Positions 55,483-64,000 of a stretch of 64,000 nt of DNA are shown in pieces. Positions within the stretch are counted from its first letter, which is position 1. The number at the start of each line of letters is the position of its first letter. Made by a program: the position numbers and the translations under genes. Origin of the DNA: Chlorella sorokiniana (lineage: Eukaryota; Chlorophyta; Trebouxiophyceae; Chlorellales; Chlorellaceae); the NCBI GenBank assembly GCA_025917655.1, contig CP084611.1:1984001-2048000 (forward strand), given 5' to 3'. Under the pieces are notes generated by a model. The model worked only from the letters and a program-made list of their open reading frames with translations. It did no database searches and was not told the DNA's origin.

Positions 55483-57769
55483 CGAGCTGCTGCAGCAGGC
55501 CAACCGCAACGCGTGGCGCTTGAACGCCTTCCGCGCCAAGACGCAGTCTGTGGAGCGCTGGATGCAGTCTCAGGGCCTGCCCACCAGGCTGCGCCGCCGC
55601 ATCAAGACCTTCTACGCAGAGGTGCGTGTGGGGGATGGAGGGTGGGCGGTGGGGGGGGGTGGGGGGGCGGGGGGGGGGGGGGGCGCGCGGGATAAGTGAG
55701 GGGCAGGGCCCAGCGGCGAGGGTGTGCGTGACGGAGCTCACCCGTTTCTTCAAGCGGGGAGGCACAGAAGCCGCCGGCAGCTGGGTTGCGTTTTTGCGAC
55801 CTGGCGTTGGTGCGGGGATGCTGAATGTGGGGTTGGGGCGGACAGCAGCCTGCATTCAGGCGCCACTTTCCACACAATAGGGCCAATGCCACGCACCGTT
55901 TACCTGCTTGCCTCGCGCATGACGCCCTTCAGGAGGGCGCTGCGGGCGGGGGTGAAGCGGGGTGGACGGAGCCGGGGGTGGGGAAGGGGCTGTAGCCGCA
56001 TTTAACTCTGGGTGGGCGGCCCGCCTGGCTGTGTGCATGACGTTTGACGGCGAGCAACGCAGCCCCTCACCTGTTGCGGGCTGCGCAGCTGCACCGCCGC
56101 CCTTTGGCAGCCGCGTTCTGACTGGCTAAGCGGGAAGCACAGGCTGCACCAGCGGGCCGTCCCCTGTGGGCAGGCAGCCCTGCGCTGCGGCAGTGCCTCC
56201 GCCTGCAGTTCGCCTGAGTCCTTCTGCCTGCCGGGATGAGTTGCAGGTTTGGGCCGGGCCACGACTTGGTGACCGAGGGGGACTCGGCAGACCGCTTCTG
56301 AATCCGGATTGAGGGTGGGTGGAGCGAGGGGGAGGATGGGGCGGCCCCGAAGTGCTGGCGGCGGCTGAGGCGGCAGCGGCGGCAGCCCAGGAAACGGCCG
56401 ATCCCTGCGCCAAAAGCGAGGGCAGCGAGACGGAGGTTGAAAGCAATGGCACGGCGACGGGCAATAAAAGCAAGGGCGCTGTGCACTGGTGCGGCTCTCC
56501 CCTGCCCTGCCTGCCTCTACCGCCTTGGTGCTTCCAAGAAGGCCTCATTTCAGCTTGCAGTTGCTAGCCTCCCCTGCCAGCCCCCCTCTCCCCACACACA
56601 CACACACATCACACGCTCCCTCCCCTCCTCCTGGGACCCTCACTTTCTGCAGCAAGCGGCTGATGGACGAGTCCATCCTCAAAGCCCCGCACCGCTCCCT
56701 CACCGCCGACGTGCGGGCTCTGCACTGCCGCCGGCTGGATGCCGAGCGCGCCGACCACGGCACCCACCTCGCCATGCACGCCAGCGACATCCAGGCGAGC
56801 CCAGGGAGCCGGACGGGTGCCGCGCATCAACGGGGGGGCCGGGGGAGCTGCCAGGCGTGTGCCATGCCGCCGCACTGGCCTTGTCAGCTCTGTTCAGTGC
56901 ACCCAGGCAGGCAAGCCTTTGTTTCGTTGTTGACATGACCCCTCCCCTGCACGCGCCCCGCCGCCGCCCCCACCCCCCGCCCCCCGCCCACACCACCATC
57001 ACCGCCACCACTGCAGGCCGCCGTCTTCCTCCACCAGAAAGCGAAAGGCTCCGCTCCAGCTGAACCCCCTCTCCCCCGCCTCCCGCAGGGGATGTGGCGT
57101 CCCTGGGCGCCACCTGGCGCGGATTGCGCGCCGCTTTGCGCCGACGGCGAGGTATGGCGCGCCGCCCTCCGCCGTTCCTTCCCCGCCTGGCCGCTGCGCC
57201 GACCTGGCCGCCTGGCGCCCGGCGTACGTGCTGGAGGCAACGGCGTGGTGCCCGAGCTGGCCTGCTTCTTCTCGCGGGCCGTGTTCGAGGCCGAGGTGCT
57301 GGGCCTGCCCTTCCAGGTGCGCTGCAAGCCGCCTTGCTTGCTTCCACTTGATAGAGGGCTTGGCCCTGAGCAGCGCCTCCGCCGCACCCATAGACAGACC
57401 GATTGTCGTGCTGGGGAGAGCCAGCACACACCCTCGCCTGTGTGCTCACCGCTCCTGCCGCTGCCGCAGTTCACGGTGAACCCGCGCACGGGCAAGGCCG
57501 ACTGCATCCTGGCGACCTCGCCCAACCTGGCGGCGGTGGAGGCGGTGGCGGGGGCTGCTGCGCCGCGACTCGCGGAGGATCGAGGTGCAGGGCGGACATG
57601 CTACAGTAGGATACAAGATCAAGAGGGAAAAAGAACCAGCAGCGGGAATTGTGGTTTCCAGCGGCAGAACAGGCGGCAGGCATTGAGCAAGCAGCAATGC
57701 CTTGGCCTAAGCATGATGATGCTACAGTTGACGCCCAAGTGTAAGCAGGGAACAGGGAAGAAGGAATGA
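55483..57769 (+). CDS. Fragment resembling the C-linker of a cyclic-nucleotide-gated-type ion channel
   Basis: Exon 55483-55621, between a clear acceptor and a GTGCGT donor, reads ELLQQANRNAWRLNAFRAKT then QSVERWMQSQGLPTRLRRRI and KTFYAE. This matches the helical C-linker after the pore helix of CNG/HCN-type channels (pattern of WM, then LP, then RI, then FY/YY). A second exon from 56653 (KRLMDESILKAPHRSLTADV) fits the next C-linker helices. Later frames contain ARIARRFAPTARYG (about 57120) and VVPELACFFSRAVFEAEV (57245), possibly of the nucleotide-binding fold, then FTVNPRTGKADCILATS after a splice at 57470. No pore or S1-S6 exons are visible upstream, frames do not join cleanly, and the end is approximate. 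It could be a remnant gene. Confidence 0.35.
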
Positions 57770-58376
57770 CAAGCCGGCCCACTCAAGCGTTGGTGTCTCC
57801 ATGTGCGACCGCTGCTGCCGCCGACGTACAAACCGCCCGCCCCCGCTCACTGTGCCCGGTTGGTGCAGCTGCTGCTGGGCGCATCCAGCAGGCGCAACAA
57901 TCAGTTTATACTGGAGCCAACAACAATTCTGGACCACGCCTCGTCTCCCACGGCAGCAGCAGCAGCAGCAGCTAGAATCGCAACCCTGATACAGCCAGCA
58001 CGTGCAAGCACGCAACAGCTAATGTGTCAGAACAGGGTCCGTCTGAAATCCATAACATGCAAGGTAGGAGCTGCATTGTTTTGCATTGTGGCAGGGTGTG
58101 TTGCTAGGCAATGCAGGTCGACAAGGTGGGGCAGGCCAGTCTTGCTGGGCCTCACCTTCTGCTGGCATCTCAGACTCGTGCTGCTTGTTGCACCCCACCC
58201 TCCGCACCCGGCCCAAAGCACTGGCTGCTGTTTGAACTGAAGATACGCACCACTCCACGATTAAATAGACAGGCTAGCCTGCCAGCGCTGAGGTGTAGCC
58301 TATTGACGATACCTTCTGTTTGTTTGCATTTCAGGGGCTGCGTGCCATCTGTGCGCTCCAGAGCGCCAGCACCCGC
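57770..58376. other. Intergenic region, lower GC
   Basis: No gene seen. Contains a short CAG-rich tract near 57953-57972 and the probable 3' UTR of the convergent RsmD-like gene. Confidence 0.4.
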
Positions 58377-60163
58377 CTATTCCTGGGCGGGGCCATAAAT
58401 GGCCATGTAGGTGCGTCCGTACCGCCGGTCCCGCAGCTTCTCCAACGGCCCCAGCCGATCCCGTACGATGTGTGCCAGCTTCTTGGGGTACTCAACAACC
58501 ACAATGGATTCCTGGGGGCAGGGGCCAAGGGGATGGCAGCAGCGTGGGAGTTGCGAGCTAGCACGAAGGGGCTGGGAGGTTGGGGCTTACGAGCGCACCT
58601 CATGCAGCAGCGGCGTTGCCTCCAGCAGGTCGAAAATTTCTTCGTAGTCCACCAGCTCGTAGGGGGCAGACTGCATGTGTGTGTGGTGGTGGAGAGGGGT
58701 TGGTGGAGGGTGGGGGGCTTCAGCCGGGTCAACGCGCCGCCACACCCCAGCCCAGGCGGCAGCCGGCTTCCTCCACCCACCTGAATGAAGTCAAAGGGGC
58801 CGCCAGCAAAACGACTGAGCTGGGCCGCACGACGCAGGAAGTCCTCCGCTTTCTTAGGGGGGGCAGCGGTCATGGTGGAGCCATGGGCGCGGCTGGTTTG
58901 GCCGGGCCAGGCCGCTGCTCGCCGGGCCCCACCAGCACGCAAGCACCGTGCGAGCCTCACCCCGTGTGCACGACCGCCGCGCTTTCCAACTCGCATGTCT
59001 CCAGGTTGGGCATGAGGCAGTTGGAGACCACCCAGGGGCTCATCTCCACAAAGTGGCACTCCCCACGCCCGCGACAACGCCTCGATGCCCACGGCCCCCG
59101 TCCCCGCAAACAGGTCCAGCCACCTGCGGCACACACCAAACACATCACGGGTGTTGGCCCGCTTGCAGCAAAAGGTGCGGTTGGCTGTTGCAAGCCACCC
59201 ACGCCCTCCATGTGGCCGCCGGGTCAAGTCAGGTGCGGCACAGCCGGCTGCCTGCTTCGGGTTTGGTGCTGCCCCCGCCGCCTCACCGCGTGTTGTCCGG
59301 CAGCCCCCTGTGCAGCCATACAACGACATGATCATGTTGAACACGGCGTTTCGCACCATCTCCATCATGGGACGGGTCTGTTTGGGGGAGGGGAAGCGGA
59401 AGTGGCTGGGTGCGGCGCACTGGCGACTGCACGGTGCCCACGTGCGGGTTGACTCCCGTGGCAACTGGGCAGCATGTATGAGGCAAAGGCCAGGCACACC
59501 TGGTCTCCCTGGGGCGAGCGCAGGCGCTTGCCCGCCGCCGACCCCGAGATGATGCGCAGCTGCTGGTGCGTCTTGAACCGCGCAGCCACCTTCGTGCGAG
59601 CTGCCGGCCGCAGCTTCTCCCGCTCTGCACACACAGGTCAACCGATACAACAGGGTCCCATTTGGAAACCTCCATTTCCATACGGCACCAAGCCATGGCT
59701 TGCGCTGGCCCTGACAGCACGCATGCATCCAGGCAGCCGCCCACCTTCGTCTGCCTCCCGCTGCTCCGCCTCCAATCGGCGGACCATGTGGCGCGGCAGG
59801 CTGGCCAGCACCTGCGCCTCTGCCTTGCCCAGCGCCCGCCCACCAAACCTCGCGGGCTGGGAAACCCTGCCGCTGCTGCTGGCGCTGCTGTTCTCGGAAG
59901 CCAGCTCGTCCGCGTCGTGGGCGGGTGCCGCCCGGTAACGGCCAGGGGCACAGCCTCTCCACTGTCACAGTCACTGATGCCCTCCACAGACCAGCCGTCC
60001 ATGCTATCGCCCAACAGCTCTTCCACGTCTTCTAGCGCCTCGACATTCCAGCCGCTGTCAATGTTGAAAATCTCCACGTCGTCGCTCTGCTGACGGCGGC
60101 TGTTGACGCCGCCACGGCCGTGCCGCGCAGCTGCGGCATGGTAGAATGCAAGTTGCCACTCAT
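58377..60163 (-). CDS. RsmD-family rRNA (guanine-N2) methyltransferase, probably plastid
   Basis: Bacterial RsmD methylates G966 of 16S rRNA using SAM; plant homologues (Arabidopsis At3g28460) share the blocks seen here. ATG 60163 (MSGNLHSTMPQLRGTAVAAS) gives a transit-like leader. The protein continues EIFNIDSGWNVEALEDVEEL, KVAARFKTHQQLRIISGSAA, GKRLRSP, MMEMVRNAVFNMIMSLYGCT, then SAM motif I WLDLFAGTGAVGIEALSR (about 59120-59070), CHFVEMSPWVVSNCLMPNLE, FLRRAAQLSRFAGGPFDFIQ, APYELVDYEEIFDLLEA (in place of the bacterial DPPY), ESIVVVEYPKKLAHIVRDRL and RRYGRTYMAIYGPAQE, ending at TAG 58377-58379. The plant-type motif IV (xPPY/xAPY) supports the plastid branch. Frame changes near 60090 and 59880. 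Confidence 0.85.
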
Positions 60164-61012
60164 CAGGCTCTTTATACCATCATCAATACCTGTAGTCCGC
60201 AAAAAGCAGGCGCGGAGAAAGAGAAGCGTTCCGAGAGGTCGCCTCACCGCGACACTGCACTGCACCACGATTGTGACGTCCTTTAGTGAGAGTGGCTGTG
60301 CGGCTGGTTGCAGCTGCTTGTACTAAACCGACAGGGACTGCAAGAGCCATTGTGGCTCGGCCACAGAACCTAAGGCTGCTGAGAATACTATTACGGGTAT
60401 AGGGGTTACTGAAATCCTGCGCCCGGGCTCGGGCTCATGCATGCATAATTCAGCAATTTGGCACCTCTGGCCGTCCAGCATGCATGGGCGCCGTGAGCAT
60501 GCATCGGCCAGTCGACAACATTCCACCAACCACTATCTGCATGCTTGACCTGCTGCCCTGTCGATTGAATTTCATTCTTATTCCATACAGCTTACATTTG
60601 AAAGCCGTCAGCTGCACTGCGGGCAAGCAAAAGGCAGAACAGGTTCTGGAGCTTTGGGTGTTAGCAAGTTAGCGGGCGAGGGGGTGCAGGGACGACACAG
60701 AGAGAACATCATGATTCCTGAAATCAACATGTCTGAGCTTGCTACAAGCATCAGATGATAGGGCGGCTTAGCAGTATCAGGTATGGCGCTAGTGCTGCAG
60801 CAGAGAAAAGGAAATGCTGGGGACCGTGCAACCGGCAGAGGGAGGTGTGGGAGAGCGCGGCGCACGCGGCATGGGGCGAACTGAAATTCATGCAGACCAT
60901 AAAATGAGCTTTGTGGCGAGGAGGTTGGCGCGGGGAGAGGCTGCGGGCGGCAGCGGCTTTTGCGAAGCAATGCCAGAGGGAAGGCGCACTACATGGGCTG
61001 GCGTGCCCCGGC
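60164..61012. other. Intergenic region: RsmD promoter and Mei2-like 3' UTR
   Basis: The RsmD-like promoter side lies just above 60163. Below the Mei2 stop at 61013 a minus-strand TGTAA occurs at 60592-60596, about 420 bases downstream, which would make a long 3' UTR. No other gene seen. Confidence 0.4.
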
Positions 61013-63721
61013 TCACTGCTCGCCCACGTGGGCCTGGGCCTGCGGCTCGCCCTCCTCCTGCGCCCGCAGCTGGCCAGGTAGTCGTGGATGGCCAGGGGGT
61101 GCGAGGCCACCCCTGCCTCCACCCGCGTGAACACCAGGGGCATGAACTCGATGTCGTCGCAGGGGAACTTGGAGGCGCGGAAGTGCTGGATGAGCGTGTC
61201 GCGCCCTGCACCCGACCGTACGTGATCTCGCACACCTGGGGGCAGGAGCAGGGGGAACAGGAGGTAGCTGGGAGAGCGGGGGCACAAAGCACGGCCAGAG
61301 TACCAGAAGCAGGGCTTGTTGCCGCTGGCACGAAGCCTTGGCTGGCCCTGCAAGGCCTGGGCTGTGCCGTCCTGGCGCCGCTGGCGCGCGCCCCCTCTCC
61401 TCCCACGGGAACACACACGTCAGCAGCAGCAGCAGCAACAGAGCGCACCTTCTTGCTGTTGTACTCCTCCCAGCGCTTGTTGTGGTACTGCCGGTACAGG
61501 CGCCCGCGGTGGCGGCGTCCAGGAAGTTGATGAAGCAGTAGCCCAGGTTGCAGCGGTTGCGGAAGTCGATGGGCAGGTAGAAGAAGTCAAAGGTGCCGCT
61601 GCACGCAGGGGGTGGGCGGTGAGGCGCCGGGGGCTGAGGCGCGTCCAGCCGCAGCGCAGCACATGGCACATCCCTCCCTGGGTGGCATGCTCCCGCAGGC
61701 CCACCTGAAGCCGCTCTTGTGCAGCACCGACAGCATCATCTCCTGGGTGTACTTGTTGGGGATGTTGCGCACCTGGGGGACACAGGGCCAGCCACAGGCG
61801 ACTTCAGCGGAGTGCCAGGCCGCAGAAACAGGGCGCCCGTCCCCTCCCCCTCCCTCCCCTCACCATGATAGTGCGGCGAGCGTCGGGCCGCCCGCTCTCC
61901 GCCTCCTGGAGGTCAAACTCAAACTGCGGAGAGGGGAGCAGGGGAGGGGCGCGCATTGAGGTGCAAAACAGGCAGGGGGTTGGCCAGAGAGATCCCACCA
62001 CCATTGCATGGACGGGGCAAGTTGACTGCAGGCCCCCACCCCACCCAGCCCACCTCTGCTGGGTTGTAGGCGCCGCCGGCTCGGTGCGAGCGCGCGATGC
62101 GAGCGGAGGCGCGGCCCTCGGAGCGCGTGGGGCCTGCGCCGATGGCCAGCGCTGGGCTGCTGCTGCCGTTGCCGTTGCTGGTGCGCTGCGGCGGCTGCTG
62201 CGCCTGCTGCTGCTGCTGCTGCTGCTGCTGGGGCCATGCGGCTGCGGCTGGCCCAGCGACATGCCCGCCATGCGCTGCACGATGTCGTGTTGCTGCATGG
62301 TGTAGCCTGCAGGCGGGGAGGGAAGATGTCAGTGGATCGTGCAGACGCGCCGCACACCGTGTGGCCACAGCAGGCGTGGACCACTGCAGTGGTGTCGCAC
62401 GCACCGCCGTGCGCCATGCCGTACTCGCCGCTGTGCGCGTGGTGCATCATGGGCGGGGGTGGCATGAACATCATTCCGGGAGGGCTGCCCGGCATGCCTG
62501 CAGGGCGGCGATACGGGAGGGCAGCAGCGGGTGGGGTCATGCAAGATGCAGGGAATATGCCTCCGGCTCATGCTGGCCAGCACGCTGATGGGCAGAGCTG
62601 GGCGGAGCTGACCTGGCGGGCTGCTCCCGTAGGGAGGTGGGCTGGCGCCAAATGGTGGTGGGCTGCCGCCGTACATGTGGCGGCTGGTGGGGCTGGCTGG
62701 GTCGGACATCATGCCGTGGTGCTGCAGCGGCACCGAAATGAAGCCGGTGGGCAGCGGGGGAGCCGCCGTTGGGGAACACTGTGGGGAAGGGGGCGGTGGG
62801 GGGGGGGGGGGACGCTCTCAGCGCATGGGGTTGGCGGAAGGGCATCGACAGAACAGCTGTGTGGCATGTGCTGAACTGTTGAGGAGACAGCAGCCTCATC
62901 CAGGGGCGCGCCCGCCCGCCTGCTTGCGCCAGCGCCCAGGGGTTACCTGCCGGCGGCGAAGCGGCACGCTCGATGGGCCCCTCGGAGTGCGGAGGAGGCG
63001 GGTAGACATGGTACACGGGGAAGGGCGCGCCCCAGCCGTACGTGGGCATCATGCCTGCCACAACCCAAGGAGGGACGCAACGTGATGCAGGGGCACGCGC
63101 CACAACAAGCACCCCGCCTCAGCACAATATACGTAACACAGGCCGCACAGGCCGTTGCAGGTGCTCTACCTGGGTGAGGTAGCACGGGGACAGGCGGGGA
63201 AGCGCTGCCAGAGCGATGCAGGCTGCCGCTGCTGCTGCTGCGCTGCCGCGAGAGTCCCGAGCGAGGGGTGGGGGCGGGGATGACGTCCCGCGGCGCGGAG
63301 CCCTCGTCTCCGCCACGGCCAGCCTCCTCCAGACGTTGCTTATCCATTGCTGGGATCCCCTGCACGCACCACCAGCCCTGTGCACGAGCTTGAGCAAAGA
63401 CGCAATGGTGGCCAGAGCACCCGCGGTGATGCATTCTGAAAATTTTGTGCCCCTTCCAGGAAAGAGGCTTGCAGCGGTGCAATGCTGCCACAAAGTCAAA
63501 GCGGCCATGAAGGTAAGGCGAGTGTGTTTCCCATCGAACCGGGGGCGTTGACGTACCTCGGGAAGGGAGTGCTGCAGGGCCTCGCTGTCCGGGCTCCCGC
63601 AGCGCTGGATGGGGCTTCCAGACTCTGAGGTTTCGCTTTCTGACCTGCTGCTTACGAAGCTGATTGCCGCGGGGTTCAGGGGCCGCAGGGAGTCGGCGGG
63701 CTTCACGGCTGCCGTCGACAT
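61013..63721 (-). CDS. Mei2-like RNA-binding protein
   Basis: Mei2-like proteins bind RNA through a specialised C-terminal RRM and act in meiosis or development in fungi and plants. ATG 63721 (MSTAAVKPADSLRPLNPAAI) opens a Ser-rich region, followed by Pro/Gly/Met-rich exons (GMMPTYGWGAPFPVYHVYPP, PGMMFMPPPPMMHHAHSGEY) and MQQHDIVQRMAGMSLGQPQP before a nine-Gln run. The Mei2 RRM_2 follows: MVRNIPNKYTQEMMLSVLHK (about 61790-61730), FDFFYLPIDFRNRCNLGYCF (about 61590-61540), LYRQYHNKRWEEYNSKK, then VCEITYGRVQG, DTLIQHFRASKFPCDDIEFM and PLVFTRVEAG. The conserved NKYT, FDFFYLPIDF and NLGYCFINF signatures leave little doubt. The end near 61013 is approximate because the last residues depend on frame (near 61080). 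A frame jump occurs near 61505. Confidence 0.88.
62204..62230 (-). repeat. (CAG)9 microsatellite coding polyglutamine in the Mei2-like gene
   Basis: Nine pure CTG units on the + strand, read as nine Gln in the linker ahead of the RRM. In-frame and potentially variable in length. Confidence 0.85.
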
Positions 63722-64000
63722 TTTCCCCTAGAAGGGGTGAGCGGCCCAGGGAGGAATTGCAGACGGTTTGAGGCGGGGTAGAGCCTTCGGCGCCTTATTG
63801 GCACCCAGAGCGATATTCCTCTGATGCCGCATGTGCCTTGTCGAGAAGTGCATGCTGTGGCGCAAACAATGGTGGATGGAATGAGCTCATCGATTTCGTG
63901 TGAGCGACCAACGAATTGCAGCCATCTACGCAAGGGACCGAGCAAACGCGGCAGCTGTTGCTACCTGCCCAGCAGCTGGTCGGCGCCGAGCAGAGTCTTT
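63722..64000. other. Upstream region of the Mei2-like gene
   Basis: Probable 5' UTR and promoter of the minus-strand Mei2-like gene up to the window edge. Nothing else recognised. Confidence 0.35.

Noticed and set aside
1-64000. Transposons, LTR or virus-like elements, CRISPR arrays, tRNA and rRNA genes
   Set aside because: No transposase, reverse transcriptase, integrase or capsid motifs, no spaced repeat arrays, and no convincing tRNA box pairs were found by eye.

Overview
The window looks like nuclear DNA of a GC-rich, intron-dense green alga, most likely a coccoid trebouxiophyte of the Chlorella type. The grounds are: short exons bounded by GT..AG introns in nearly every gene; plant-type paralogues (a stand-alone Cnx1G-like molybdenum-cofactor enzyme, a PDF1B-type deformylase, plant-type CGI-58, an OCT7-like carrier, a CLPF-like UVR/YccV protein, Mei2-like RNA binding); and the chlorophyte poly(A) signal TGTAA behind many genes. 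No transposase, reverse transcriptase, virus-like element, CRISPR array, rRNA or convincing tRNA was seen.

Layout. 0-13 kb: end of a RING-finger gene (+), an SRPBCC/START-like lipid-binding gene (+), a long secreted CotH-kinase/lamin-tail gene (-), a molybdopterin adenylyltransferase (-) and the proteasome beta1 subunit (-). 13-26 kb: a coiled-coil protein (+), a GT31 galactosyltransferase (+), a GNAT acetyltransferase (-) divergent from a CGI-58-like hydrolase (+), and a large low-complexity protein of unknown function (-). 26-38 kb: an OCT7-like major facilitator (-) divergent from a TMEM62-like metallophosphoesterase (+), a plastid TPR-like tail-anchored protein (-), and an F-box/LRR protein (+). 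38-51 kb: an SKA3-like kinetochore gene (-) divergent from a dynein heavy-chain tail with no motor (+), a CLPF-like plastid protein (-) divergent from a dysferlin-domain/diacylglycerol-lipase fusion (+), and peptide deformylase (-). 51-58 kb: small, poorly conserved genes and a probable cyclic-nucleotide-gated channel remnant. 58-64 kb: an RsmD-type rRNA methyltransferase (-) and a Mei2-like RNA-binding protein (-).

Functional themes are lipid turnover (CGI-58, DAG lipase, START-like protein), plastid proteome upkeep (deformylase, CLPF-like, RsmD, TPR protein), protein degradation (RING, F-box, proteasome beta1) and microtubules (SKA3, dynein tail). Genes sit in alternating divergent and convergent pairs with short shared promoters.

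A caution for every gene model: conserved motifs often jump reading frame inside an exon where no splice signals exist, mostly beside G/C runs. I read this as small indel errors in a draft assembly. Exon limits, starts and ends marked approximate should be treated that way.
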